Source: Clavaria fumosa (taxonomy: Eukaryota; Basidiomycota; Agaricomycetes; Agaricales; Clavariaceae). Taken from it: a stretch of DNA of 64,000 nucleotides. The position numbers and the translations under genes are program-made. The notes under the pieces are model-generated. The model was not told the origin of the DNA. It was given only the letters and a program-made list of their open reading frames with translations, and made no database searches. Shown here in pieces: positions 33,427-45,462 of this stretch (position 1 is its first letter; every line of letters starts with the position of its first letter). The stretch is taken from NCBI GenBank assembly GCA_951802425.1, contig OX637798.1, positions 2,232,001 to 2,296,000 on the forward strand, read 5' to 3'.

Positions 33427-33539
33427 ATGACCTTGATCCTCGCAGTAATCTCGATGCCATCTTTAGCGGATATATCACTTGCTTTCCCTCACCGGACAAA
33501 GGGAGTTTTACTGAGTACATCTATGGACTATTCATAGTA

Positions 33540-34605
33540 CTGCATTCGAGCTGGTCATGTCACTTCAATTACCCTTCAATTGAGATGTGTTTGATTGCTC
33601 TCTCTCAACCTAGACATGGAATGTCCATGTCAGGCATCGTGTCCCTCCTATTTTGTGCATCACTTTGAAGCACTACTCGTATCACATCATGTCCCAAAGG
33701 ACACACTCTCACAGCTTTCAGAGAATTTCATTTTCATCTACCTCGTATTATCGCTATTCACGAGCCCGCCAAGTTCAGAGAAGGTCACAAATTACGTCAA
33801 GCCACTCTTCATTGCTATCACACGCTATGCCACCGTCTTTCCCTTCTCTGAGGCGATCAACTTCTTCTACAGGCACGCCCGCAGCCAGCAGAACGAAGAG
33901 CTGCCGCATTCACAGCAGATGACGCTCTTCTGGGCTGGTCTGCGCGGAGCCGTCGGTGTCGCTCTGGCTGCGGGCTTCAAAGGGCCCAACGCGCAGACGC
34001 TCCGGACGACCGTGCTCATCGTCGTCGTGCTCACTGTCATCCTCTTTGGGGGGACGTCGGCGCAGATGCCCGAGATCCTCGGAATCCGCACGGGGATCGA
34101 GGGCAGGTAAGCGTCTAGCAACGAGGAGGACGGCGGCGATGGATGGAATCACCGTGGCACGCGCCTATGCAAACTTGGGCGATGGCGGCCCTACTTTGAC
34201 GACGAGCCATCATATCTGACGCCCAGGAGACAGACGTTCCCACGCAGCGACCCTGCGCGGGTCAGCACTCACTACGGGTCGTACAACCATCACCATCAGC
34301 ACGGGCATGCGCAGATGGTAAACCCAGGCGCGCTGTTCTCTGCTGTGTCGTCGGAGCCGTACGAGTCGGACAGGGAGGAGGTACTGCCGATGGCGCCGAC
34401 GACGTCCGCTGGTGGTGGTAGTCGTGGGAACGGCGGCGAGGAGGGGCAGGGGCGGACGGCGGATGGGGAGCTCGTTGGGGGCGAGGACGGCCAGTGGTTC
34501 CAAGCGCTTGACGAGCCGTATCCGCTGCCAATCTTCTCGAACGCGACGGCGAGCCGGACGTTCCACGCGTGCAAGGCACGGATTTGGGGGCAGGGGATGT
34601 AGGGG
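33540..34605 (+). pseudogene. Na+/H+ exchanger (NHX/NHE type), C-terminal part, cassette B
   Basis: The longest exchanger copy in the window. It reads YPSIEMCLIAL and GMSGIVSLLFC-like SMSGIVSLLFCA, then after a frame change LSQLSENFIFIYLVLSLF, VFPFSEAINFFYRHA, MTLFWAGLRGAVGVALAAGF and RTTVLIVVVLTVILFGGT. These are the last membrane helices of endosomal/vacuolar cation-proton antiporters. The cytosolic tail (QWFQALDEPYPLPIFSNATA) is in another frame after about 34110. The first two thirds of the protein are absent, and the composite retroelement sits directly upstream. Broken and truncated; not functional. Confidence 0.87.
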
Positions 34606-35228
34606 GAGGTTGGACACTCCGATCGAGAGCGAAGGCGAGGAAAGGGGCGCGGAGGTAGATTTAGGAGGGGCTGGGGCGTAACGGTGGTGAGCGCCGGGAT
34701 GGGAATGCGGTCAGCGTCACGGGCTCTGCGCTGCCCCTTGGGACTGTAGAGAGCCGTATGGAGCGAGGATTTTCGAGCCCAAAACTGAGGGCGACTCCAC
34801 TTGATGGGCAGAGCAACAGCAACAGCAGAGATAGGTTGTTGTAATATTTACACGCGGTTAGCTTCGGGCTGCCTAGTCTGCTGTCTTATTTTTCTCTCTT
34901 GTCCGTAAACATTGCATATTCATATTTGATCAGGATTACATCCAGGTCAAAGGTGAGAATGATACGGCTGGGCACTGGGAATGGACAGAAGACCAAAATC
35001 AATATATAAAGAAACAGCATCACAGAGATGGACGAGGTATACCGCGTTGTAAGGTTGACTATCATGAGCGAGTAGCGATACATATAAAAGTATGAAATCA
35101 GACAGGAGATGAAAGTGACAAAGATGGGGAGAGGCCGAACGACGAACAAGCATAGATTACGCACCATTACAAGGCGAGCGCTTGAGACAAAGCCATAAGC
35201 GAGATGGAAGGGGTGGGCGATAGTTAGA
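34606..35228. other. Exchanger 3' flank and 3' flank of G-alpha-2
   Basis: Non-coding. From about 34915 it matches the 3' flank of the G-alpha-1 genes (ATTACATCCAGGTCA, CATGAGCGAGTAGCGATA), showing that the two G-alpha lineages were duplicated together with their 3' flanks. Confidence 0.6.
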
Positions 35229-35760
35229 TTACAGTAACTCTGCGTGGCGCAGATAGTCTCGCAATATGATTCCTTCAACTGAAGAAAACAGGCAGTCAGT
35301 AGACAGGGTGCGTGCGGAAAAGGAAGTGGAGAGAGGCTCACTGGTGGAAAAAATGACCGTCGCAATTTCCGTATGCTGTGCGCGCAGATCCAATCAACGC
35401 GGAATCATCTAAATGTCAATGCGCACGATGATTGAAGTAACGTGGAAGTAGCGTAGAAGAAGGAAGAGAATAGTTCGGGGGAGTGTTTCCGGTGTATCTT
35501 CCTGAAGTGCTGCTGGGAGTCTTGCGAAGGCAAAAATCGTCATGTCAGAGGAAGATAATAGGGCAAAAAGAGAAAGAAGAAGCGTTGAGGAGGACCATCT
35601 GCGTGCGCGCGAGCAAGGGGCTCGTGCACACCACATTCCACAGCCGGTACATGTCCACGCTCGGGGCTTCCACGAGCTTCTGGGGGACGTGGTTTGGGGG
35701 AGGGCGCGAAGAGGTAGATTTGGCAGGTCGGCGTCACATGACACCAGAGCCGGAATTGAC
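35229..35760 (-). pseudogene. G-alpha-2 remnant: C-terminal exons only (B/C junction)
   Basis: Minus strand: the end reads VEGIILRDYLRHAELL and stop, close to but distinct from the EEIILRDHLRHAELM end of G-alpha-1. Upstream lie an exon with VDMYRLWNVVCTSPLLARTQ and a remnant of the QQHFREIQ exon. The NKxD exon is internally deleted and the switch region is missing; the left part abuts exchanger tail DNA. A second G-alpha lineage in decay. Confidence 0.75.
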
Positions 35761-35840
35761 CGCCATCGATAAGCATCGTCGATACCGTAAGCATCGTCGT
35801 CGCAAACTTGCATCTTTCGTCGACACTACTAATATCAATC

Positions 35841-38800
35841 ATGCGCAAAGCTCTTGACACCACCTTCGCGAAGCTAAAGTCGTCTACAGGACCTCATTCT
35901 CTTGCCTTCATTAGCCTCCAGAATGCTCTTGCACTTCTCAAGGAGGTTGCGGGGAAGTCGGGTGTACCAGGACTGCAGGAAGGTATCAAAGGACTAGTGG
36001 TTCTCCTCGATGCTATTCAAGTGTGTGAAACATCTCATTTATCGTCCCGTCGCATTACTCGCTAACCATCCACACAGAAAACCTCACAGAATAACAGTGA
36101 CTTGGAATCACTCGACCGTCGTGTTCGAGACTTGCATATCATGCTGCAAGAGGCATCCGATGGGGGGACCCTGCCTACAGGAATGACTGACCGTATCAAC
36201 CACTTGTCTGAGTGAGTCACCATCTCCCCAGTGTAATATTTTGTCAATCTCAGTCTCGAATGGCAGATCATGGAAGTCTGTCGGTGAACAGGCACAGCGT
36301 ATGATCACGCGCAACCACTTGAGGCGTTTCCTCACTCGCGACCGTGATACTGTTGAGATTATGGGCCTCATCTCTGCAATCAATGACTCAATACATCAAT
36401 TTCTGGTAAGTAAATGGCCTGTACTTTTCAGAGACCATGATTGAGTGGTGGCTACCCCAAGGTTCAAAGTACACTTGCCATTGAGTCCGCCCTTGGAGTA
36501 AGTTCATAAAGTAACATAGTTACTCAGATGTGACTGACTAATTGCTAGGAACATGCTGCCCGAGCTGAGGAACATGCTGCCCGAGTTGAGGAACATGCTG
36601 CTCGAGCTGAGGCTAGCCTTCAGGTTTGTCTCTTCCTGTCAGTGTCCTTATCTTGTTCATTATGTTCATCATATAATTAATTTATCAGGAAATCAAGACA
36701 AGGCTCGATGACTACAGTATGGTTTATTCATAATTTGATTTAGTGCTTTACTTATGTTTGGTCCGCAGCTGGTCTCAATCTGCCTCATGCCACCACTGCT
36801 GGCTTCAGTTGCAACAATAAGCTAGTCCCATGTCTTGATGGTACTCGGAAACAGATTCTTGATGAGCTATATCAATGGATTGGTCATGATATCGAAGACC
36901 TCTCCCAGGAGGGCATACTCACATCCTCTGACCATTTATGTGTCATGGGGACTCGGCAGATATTTTGGATCAATGGTGTAGCTGGGAGTGGGAAGACTAC
37001 AATTGCTTACTCTGCTGCAGAGTTCTCTGAGGACAAAGGAATGCTTGCTGCGAGCTTCTTCTGCTCCAGGGATAATGCTGATTGCAGCAACCTTAATTTG
37101 GTTTTCACCACCATTGCCTATCAGTTGGGACAGTTTTGTCCAGAGTTCAAGGCTGGTCTTGCAGAAGTGATCAGGTCAAATCCTGATATTGTCTATTCCA
37201 ATGTCTCCTATCAGTTGAAAAAGATGATTGTCAAGCCATTGCTTGCTATGAGGAATAGGTTTCCTCAAGGTTTAGTGGTGATTGATGCTCTGGATGAATG
37301 CAAGGATGACAGTTCTACATCCACCATTCTGGCATCTTTGTCTCAACACATTGACAAGTTGTCCCCATTGCAATTCCTCATCACCAGTAGACCTATTCTC
37401 CAGATCACTGGAGCTTTTCAACATACACATCTCATCAATACAACCAGGCCATTGATTCTTCATCAAGTCAAGTTGGATGTCATTAAAAATGATATCCAGT
37501 ACTATCTGAAATGGCACCTTGGTGCCATCAAGCAGAAATATCACATTCCTGGTACCTGGCCATCTTCAAGAGATGTTGAAGACTTGACCCAAATGTCTTC
37601 AGGCCTGTTCATATTTGCTGCTACTGCAGCAAGATTCATTGATGCTGCTGATCCCAGGGGGCAATTGAAGATACTTTTGAACAATAAATCTGCTACTGGC
37701 TTCTCTCCTCTGCAGCATCTGGATCAGTTGTACTCCCAAGTGCTCAACACTGCATTCCCAGATATTTCTGATCACTCTGGAGCCAAATTGCAATTGGTTC
37801 TGGGTGCCATTGTCACCCTTCAGGATCCTCTCCCATCAGATCAATTGGAGGATTTGCTTGGTTGTGATGTCTATGGTTATCTTCAGCATTTACAGGCAAT
37901 CATCACCCTTCCGAATGATAGTGTTGGAGTTATTAGATTGATCCACCCATCATTCTTTGATTTCATTGTGGATTCTACCAGATGCCATGATGAGCAGTTT
38001 AGAATCAATCTTCAAGAGCAGCACACCATCATGGCAGAGAAATGCTTGACCATGATGAAAAGGTTAAAGAAGGATATTTGTGGCATAAGAGATCCCACCA
38101 AATTCAATCATGAGGTTCCAGATCTCCCAGAGATGATATCCAATCACATCTCATGCAGCCTGCAGTATGCATGTAGATATTGGGGTGTGCATGTTTGCAG
38201 TGGCAAGCTTTCAAGTGATGTGATGAAGCTTCTAGAGGATTTCTGCTCAAATCATTTATTACACTGGATAGAGGTCTGCAGCCTTCTTGGGCATCTGAGA
38301 AATGCATTGCAAATGTTGGCATCTGTGCATGCCTGTCTTGCAGTAAGTGCATATCCTTGTCAGTTGAGGTTGTCAAAACTAACATGTAATCCTTTCTGCA
38401 GATCAGGAAAGATGTGCACATGACAGTCTCAGCACTGTTATATGATGGTCAAAGATTGATTCAAGAGTTCTTTCCAGCCATCAGTGTATCTGCCTTGCAG
38501 GTGTATTTTACAGCTTTGCCCTTCACCCCAACTGGCACTGAATTATACAATACCTATCATAAGCAGATGGAGGGTGCAGTGATAGTGCAAGGGGCATTAC
38601 CAAAAGAATGGAGTGCATGTATACAAGTCATAGAGGGCCATTCTGATCATGTCACCTCAGTGTCATTGTCTCCAGATGGCACAAGGATAATTTCAGGGTC
38701 TTTTGACAAGACAGTGAGAGTATGGGATGCAGTCACTGGTGCTCATCTGCAGACACTTGAGGGCCATTCTAATAAGGTCACTTCAGTGTCATTCTCTCCA

Positions 38801-40381
38801 GATGGCACAAGGGTAGTTTCAGGGTCTTTTGATGATACAGTAAGAGTGTGGGATGCAGTCACTGGTGCTCATCTGCAGACACTTGAGGGCCATTTTGGTT
38901 GTGTCATGTCAGTGTCATTCTCTTCAGATGGCACAAGGGTAGTTTCAGGGTCTGTAGACAGGACAGTGAGATTGTGGGATGCAGTCACTGGTGCTCATCT
39001 GAAGACACTTGAAGGCCATACTGGTTGGGTCACATCAGTGTCATTCTCTCCACATGGCACAAGGATAGTTTCAGGGTCTCATGACAAGACAGTGAGAGTG
39101 TGGGATACAGTCACTGGTGCTCATCTGAAGACACTTGAAGGCCATTCTGAGTTGGTCATGTCAGTGTCATTCTCTCCAGATGGCACAAGGATTGTTTCAG
39201 GGTCTCATGACAGGACAGTGAGAGTGTGGGATGCAGTCACTGGTGCTCATCTGCAGACACTTGAGGGCCATTCTTATGTGGTCATGTCAGTGTCATTCTC
39301 TTCAGATGGCACAAGGATTGTTTCAGGGTCTTATGACAAGACAGTGAGAGTGTGGGATGCAGTCACTGGTGCTCATCTGCAGATGCTTGAGGGCCATTCT
39401 TATGTGGTCATGTCAGTGTCATTCTCTCCAGATGGCACAAGGATAGTTTCAGGGTCCAATGACAAGGCAGTGAGAGTGTGGGATGTCACTGGTGCTCATC
39501 TGAAGACACTTGAAGGCCATTCTGAGTGTGTCACATCAATGTCATTCTCTCCAGATGACACAAGGATTGTTTCAGGGTCTGGTGACAAGATGGTGAGAGT
39601 GTGGGATACAGTCACTGGTGCTCATCTGCAGACACTTGAGGGCCATTCTCATTGGGTCACATCAATGTCATTCTCTCCAGATGGCACAAGGATTGTTTCA
39701 GGGTCTGGGGATAAGACAGGGAGAGTGTGGGATACAGTCACTGGTGCTCATCTGCAGACACTTGAGGGCCATTCTAGTTGGGTCAGATCAGTGTCATTCT
39801 CTCCAGATGGCACAAGGATTGTTTCAGGGTCTGATGACCAGACAGTGAGAGTGTGGGATACAGTCACTGGTGCTCATCTGCAGACACTTGAGGGCCATTC
39901 TCATTGGATCACATCAGTGTCATTCTCTCCAGATGGTTCAAGGATTGTTTCAGGGTCTTATGACAAGACAGTGAGAGTGTGGGATACAGTCACTGGTGCT
40001 CATCTGCAAACACTTGAGGGCCATTCTGACATTGTCAACTCAGTGTCATTCTCTCCAGATGGCACAAGGATTGTTTCAGGGTCAGATGATGAGACAGTGA
40101 GAATATGGGATGCAGGAACTGGGGTCCTTCACATCATTCACTGTGATTCAAACAAGGGGAGGTCATGGCCATACCTCATCAATAATGGGTGGATATCCAC
40201 TTCTTTCACAAGGCATAAGCTTTGTTGGATTCCTGTGACTTATCGTGACATATATGCATCCACTATTGATCAAGTGGCAGGGGTTGCACCCCAGAATTCC
40301 ATCATTTCCCTCCAATTCACTGCCTTGCATTCCTACCTCCATACACAGTTTCAAATACCTCTGCCTTCATATCATTCTTAG
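35841..40381 (+). CDS. NLR-C: NACHT-WD40 protein, 1381 residues, 8 exons
   Basis: Exons 35841-36020, 36078-36211, 36267-36405, 36462-36497, 36549-36623, 36689-36716, 36769-38342 and 38402-40381 join in frame with GT-AG introns. Residues 1-151 form a helical domain (SLQNALALLKEVAGKSGVPG, GLVVLLDAIQKTSQN) resembling HeLo/MLKL-like inducers. Residues 164-184 are three EHAAR[A/V]E heptads. NACHT: Walker A GVAGSGKTT (267-275), Walker B VVIDALDEC (367-375), LITSRP (401-406). Twelve WD repeats occupy about 800-1305, then the tail. The start is the ATG conserved in all three copies. By family, a cytosolic STAND NTPase that senses a ligand with its repeats and triggers cell death; exact ligand unknown. 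One repeat lacks a residue (RVWDVTGAHL). No canonical AATAAA follows. Confidence 0.92.
36549..36623 (+). repeat. Heptad-repeat exon of NLR-C (3 copies of 21 bp)
   Basis: This short exon encodes three heptads EHAARAE/EHAARVE/EHAARAE plus ASLQ. The corresponding exons hold two heptads in NLR-D and four in NLR-E. The pattern suggests a short amphipathic or coiled-coil linker between effector domain and NACHT. Confidence 0.9.
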
Positions 40382-41216
40382 CTCTTGTCCATGGGATCCC
40401 CCACCAAGCACAGGCCCAGGGGTGTGAAGATGGTGAAATGAGGAAAAAAATGACTTGAATCAAAATGTGTACTCAAATCTTAGTGAGAGGATTTGCATAA
40501 CAGCCTCAGTCATTTTTTTTGTATGTCAGAGGTTTGAATAATAATCAGAGCTGCCAAACTGCTTCAGGAAGCCTTGTGCCATTGGTTCCAAGTCCATAAG
40601 CACAGCACTTCCCATCATCAAATATGTAGCCCCCAGAGACTTTATTTTTTCATGCAACATGCTTAGGCAAGAAGATATACAGGTATTGTTAGAAAGCCAT
40701 GCCCCAATTGGTTGAAGCAAGAATGTTATGATAGCACCATCATACTAACAAGTTTACCCCAAGAGAGACAAAGCTGATAATGAGCAGAGGCAAAGCTGAC
40801 AACAGACAAAGTGATGCTGATGTACAGAGAAGGAAAAATACACTTCATGCTAAACAATGAAGAGACATATTATCATATATTTTGATCAAGATTACATCCA
40901 GGTCAGAAGATAATGATAGATACAGCTGGTCACTGCAGGAACGGAAAGAAGGCCAAAACAAAACAAAAAAAAGGAAGAAAAAAAATTTAACCGAGACAAC
41001 ACTGTTGAGATGCACGAGGGGAGGCGTTCCGCACTGACGACTATCATGAGCGAGTAGCGGTAGATACAAAAAAAAAAAACAAGAAAAGGGGGAGAGGGTA
41101 AAGGTGGGGAGAGGCTGAATGGCTGAATGGCGAAAAAAGAATAGATTATGGACTATTACAAGGCGAGCGCTTGAGACAAAGCCGCGAAATGAGAGGGCGG
41201 GGGCGTTTACATTAGT
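40382..41216. other. NLR-C 3' flank and G-alpha C 3' flank
   Basis: Same layout as 27855-28683. A deletion removes part of the segment near 40640 (CTTCCTGACACAGTTA missing), and the poly(A) hexamer has become GGAAAAAAATG. Poly-A tracts lie at about 40965 and 41068. No gene. Confidence 0.65.
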
Positions 41217-43085
41217 TCCGTGTGGCGCAGATGGTCTCGCAGTATGATCTCTTCGACTAAGGGAAGGTGAGTGGTTGGTTAGTCACAAGCTCACTGCAGA
41301 CAGGGTGCGAATGGGGAGGGGAGACCAGAGGGGGCTTATCAGTGCCCAGGTTGACCGCCGTGGATTCCGTATCCTGTGCGCACAGATACCATCAATGCGG
41401 AATGGGTAAAACGAAGGCCAATACGTACGATGACTGAAGTAAGGTGAAAGAAGAAGGGGCGTGGCCCGGGGGAGTGTTTCCGTTGTATCTCCCTGAAGTG
41501 CTGCTGGAAGCAACCATCAGACAACAACGAAATAGGATAGAACGAAACGAACACTTGGTCGCAGTACGCAGGTCGTTCATCCGATCGCCAAAGCTGGGCA
41601 CGCTGTCCCTGATGCGGACGCCGCGGCGCAGCATCGAGTCGAGGATGTCGCACTTGTTGAGGAAGAGGATCATCTGCGTGTGCGCGAGCCACTTGAACGA
41701 ACACACCGCCTACCACAGCAGGTATCTGTCCTTGAGCCGGTTCACGCGTCGGTCCTCCTTGAGCTTCCCGTCGAAGCACGAGATGGGCGCGAGGAAGATG
41801 ATCGCGTTCATGTCGTCGAAGGAGGAGTACAATGCCGCGCGCTGTGTGAAGACGTGGTCAGTCGGCCTTGAGTATAAATGGTACGCACGGATGACTGGGT
41901 CCCGCCCACATCGTACATGAGCCACTCCTGCGACCTGTATCGATTCAACGGAGGGGCGGTCAGAATGAAGGCCGCTTTCAAAGGGAGGGGCGGGGGAAAT
42001 GAAGAGAATGGAACGCACCGTGGTCAAACACGAATTTGTACTCCTGCACGCCAAGCGTGCGCAGACGGGCTCGAATGACATCTGCGTCCGTCGGCTGGTA
42101 GTGGCGCGTGGCGGCTCGCTCGACGTCGTTCAGGAAGCTGCGCGGGGGCAAAGCGGGTCAGCACGTAGCACAGCAACGAAAGAGCAATAATAATAATAAA
42201 GCAATAGTCCTGACCACCAGGTCGATACGCACAATCCTGGGGTCTCCTCAAGCCTGACGTTCCGCTTGGCCAGAGCGGACCACAACATAGGGTCCTCCCA
42301 TATCGCCTCCATGCCGTCCGCGCACGACGCAATGACTTCCGTGATGTCGTTCAGCTCCGCGCCCCAACCGCGCCTCGGAACGCGGGGGTCGGCTGCTGCG
42401 CCTCTCCCGTAGCAGCAGCAGCCGCAGCGGCGGCGGCCCGCCCACAGCGGAAGCGGTCCAGTGCGGTCTTCCACCCGTTGCGCGAGTTGATCGAGAACTC
42501 TTGCTGCTGCTGAACGCAGAACGCCGGGGCTCGTGTCCGTGTCGTCGAACGGAGCGGCGGTCGTGATGAAGGTGGAGTGCACCTCGCTCGCGGCGGCGCC
42601 GAGACGCCGATCTAGGTCCGTCTGGACGCGTGCGACGAGAGACGCCGGGTGTGGGCGGCAGCTATAGCGGCGGAGGAGGAGGGGAGAGAGAGCGTGGAGG
42701 TTTTGGAGCGCCTGGCTATTTCGTCGGAGAGGAGGTCGAACACGGTGTTGACATTGCGGACGTGGTTGAGCTGGATGACGGCGCGCCATGAGGCGCGTTC
42801 TTCCTGCTATTCACGGCGGGCGTAGGTGATCAGCATGTGAAAAAGTGGGTTGATAATGGGTGTGAGAGAAATAATAAGACCCACTGCTCTCGTTCTGTCC
42901 CAGGAGGAGGACCTTGACGGGGCGCTGAGCGCTGCCTTCTCCTGGCGGATCTACTCGTCGATCTCCTCGCTGAAGCGGCGGGCGTGGGACTCGGCGAACT
43001 CGCGCGCCTCGCGCTGTGCGGGCGTCTCGTCGCACGGGGGAGCGAGGGCAACGGCGAGGGGGTCGTCGTCACTGATGCGCGGCAT
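41217..43085 (-). pseudogene. G-protein alpha subunit, cassette C, disrupted and lacking the P-loop lysine exon
   Basis: Same gene as in cassette B. Exon 1 (MPRISDDDPLAVALAPP) has the TAG in DE*IRQ and the P-loop start reads GQNES. The small exon coding GKSPTLK and the next intron are deleted: the intron runs directly into ITYARRE. A further TAG replaces the Trp of REWQEERASW. This copy alone keeps RVQTDLDRRLGAAASEVHS, the intact version of a segment deleted in the other three, but has lost LRLEPL. There is also a 10-nt deletion before EWLMYDVGG. NKCD and the C-terminus (LRHTELM) persist. Cannot encode a GTPase. Confidence 0.88.
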
Positions 43086-43464
43086 GTCTTGGACGGGAAT
43101 TCTGAGTGGATGGATGGGGGGCTTCTTGCGTCGGAGCGCCGCCTTCTCCTGGCGGATCTGCGTGGCAACGCTAAGGAGGAACGAGTCCTTCGCATTCGAC
43201 CGAGATTTGATGACTCAGAGATCTCCTTTGAACTAGCGATGACATCATCGTTGATTCGTCGGGTCACACAACCTTGCACCACGATGAGTTATATATGAAA
43301 GTTCTTTCTAATCTCAGACTGGTCAATCTCAGCCCGAAACAAGCTCGAGATCGGTCATCTCGAACCAAGCCGAGATTTGAACACACCTTGGCGACACTTT
43401 CCCTTTAGCCATCCATCGACATTGTAGTGTACCTTCTGAGTTGTCTTTCATCGACTTGTTTGGA

Positions 43465-44240
43465 AGCTTATTTATTTATTCCCTTCTCTGAGGTGATCAA
43501 CTTCTTCTACAGGCACGCCTGCGGCCAGCGGAACCAAGAGCTGTCGCATTCACGCCAGATGACACTCTTCTGGGCCGGTCTGCGCGGCGCCGTCGGTATC
43601 ACTCTGGCTGCAGGCTTCAAAGGACCCAACGCGCAGACGCTCCGGACGACCGTGCTCATCGTCGTCGTGCTCGCTGTCATCTTCTTTGGCAGGACATGGG
43701 TACGGATGCTCGAGATCCTTGGAATCCGCACGGAGGTCGAGGACGAGGGCGCGTCCAGCAGCGAGGAGGAGGACGGCGGGGATGGGCGGAATCACCGAAG
43801 CACGCGCCTAAGCAGACTTGGACGACGGCGGCTCTACTTTGACGACGAGCTGCGTATCTGACGCATAGGAGACAGATGTTCCCACGCGGCGACCCTGCAC
43901 GCACTACGCGACGTACAACCGTCAGTACGGGATGCGCAGATGATAAACCCAGGCGTACTGTTCTCTGCCGCGTCGTCGGAGTCATACAAGTCGGACAGGG
44001 AGGAGGTACTACCGATGGCGCCGACGACGTCCGCTGGTGGTGGTGGTAGTCGTGGGAACGGCGGCAGGGAGGTCCAGGGGTGGAAGTTCGTCGGGGGTGA
44101 GGACGGCTGGTGGTTCCAGGCGCTTGACGAGCAGTATCTTCTGCCCATCTTCTCGAACGCGACGGCGAGCCGGACGTTCCACGCGCGCAAGGCGCGGCGG
44201 ACTGCGCGAGGTGCTGCGGCTGCTGCTGCTGCTGCTGCCG
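43465..44240 (+). pseudogene. Na+/H+ exchanger C-terminal fragment, cassette C
   Basis: Starts abruptly at IPFSEVINFFYRHACGQRN, continues through MTLFWAGLRGAVGITLAAGF and RTTVLIVVVLAVIFFG, and ends DDELRI-stop at 43859. A 1-nt loss relative to cassette B (DDEPSYLTPRR) shifts the frame there; C, D and E share it. The cytosolic tail continues in another frame (43940 on: NPGVLFSAASSESYKSD, WFQALDEQYLLPIFSNATA) with an added Ala run near 44215. All earlier membrane helices are missing. Confidence 0.87.
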
Positions 44241-44878
44241 CTGCGGATGTGGGGGCAGGGGATGTGGGAGGGAGGTTGGGGGACACTCCGATCGAGAGCG
44301 AAGACGAAGAAAGGGGCCCTGGGGTAGATTTAGGAGGGGCGCTGGGGCGGAACAGTCGTGAGCGCCGGGACGGGAATGTGGTCAGCGTCATGGGCCCTGC
44401 TCTGCCCCTGGGAAGTGTAGAAAGCCATATGGAACAAGGATTTTCGAGGGCGACTCCGCTTGATGGGCAGAGCAACAGCAACAGCAGAGGTAGGTTGTCG
44501 AAATATTCAGCTTTGGGCTGCCTAGTCTGCTATCTTATCTTTTCTCTCTTGTCCGTAAACATTGCGTATCAAAGATGAAGAGTCGCATTATTCATATTTG
44601 ATCAGGATTACATCCAGGTCAAAGGTGATAATGATACGGCTGGGCACTGGGAACGGACAGAAGACCAAAACCAATATATATAAAAACAGCATCACAGAGA
44701 TGGACGAGGAGATATACCGCGTTGTAAGGTTGACGACTTTCATGAGCGAGTGGCGATACATAAAATCAGACAAGATGAAAGTGAGGCCGAACGACGAAAA
44801 GGCATAGATTACGCACCATTACAAGGCGAGGGTTTGAGACAGCCATAAGCGAGATGGAAGGGGTGGGCGTTAGTTAGA
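44241..44878. other. Exchanger 3' part and G-alpha-2 3' flank
   Basis: Non-coding counterpart of 34606-35228. Contains the ATTACATCCAGGTCA block on the left side of the G-alpha-2 remnant. No further gene. Confidence 0.55.
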
Positions 44879-45360
44879 TTACAGTAACTCTGCGTGGCGC
44901 AGATAGTCTCGCAATATGATTCCTTCAACTGAAGAAAACAGGCAGTCAGTCACGAGTTTGCTGTAGACAGGGTGCGGAAGGGGAGGGGGCAGTGAAACGA
45001 GGTTTACTGGTGGCAAAAATGATCGTCGCAATTTCCGTATGCTGTGCGCGCAGATACAATCAACGCGGAATCAGCTAAATGTCAATGCGCACGATGGTTG
45101 AAGTAACGTGGAAGTAACGTGGAAGGAGAATAGTTCGGGGGAGTGTTTCCGGTGTATCTTCCTGAAAAACCGTCATGTCAGAGGAAGATAATAGGGCAAA
45201 AAGAGAAATGAGGAGGACCATCTGCGTGCGCGCGAGCAAGGGGCTCGTGCATACCACATTCCACAGCCGGTAGCTGTCCACGCTCGGGTCCTCCACGAGC
45301 TTCTGGGGGAGGTGGTTTGGGGGAGGGCGCGAAGGTAGATTCCCGCTGCAGGTCGGCGTC
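44879..45360 (-). pseudogene. G-alpha-2 remnant: C-terminal exons only (C/D junction)
   Basis: Counterpart of 35229-35760. It reads KLVEDPSVDSYRLWNVVCTS, PLLARTQMVLL on the minus strand and the C-terminus ILRDYLRHAELL. The exon between them is shorter than at 35500 (QQHFRE part lost). Same left and right breakpoints as in the B/C junction, so the two junctions were copied from one ancestor. Confidence 0.72.
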
Positions 45361-45462
45361 ACATGACACCAGAACCGGAATTGACCGCCATTGATAAGCA
45401 TCGTTGATACCGTAAGCATCGTCGCAAACTTGCATCTTTCGTCGACACTACTAGTATCAATC

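Noticed and set aside
34210..34617. Minus-strand ORFs over the exchanger tail
   Set aside because: Arg/Pro-rich antisense of the plus-strand tail containing WFQALDE...FSNATA.
36945..38423. Separate NACHT protein (and separate WD40 protein starting at 38414)
   Set aside because: A 59-nt intron (38343-38401) with GTAAGT and TTCTGCAG ends joins the two in frame; the same intron is present in copies D and E.
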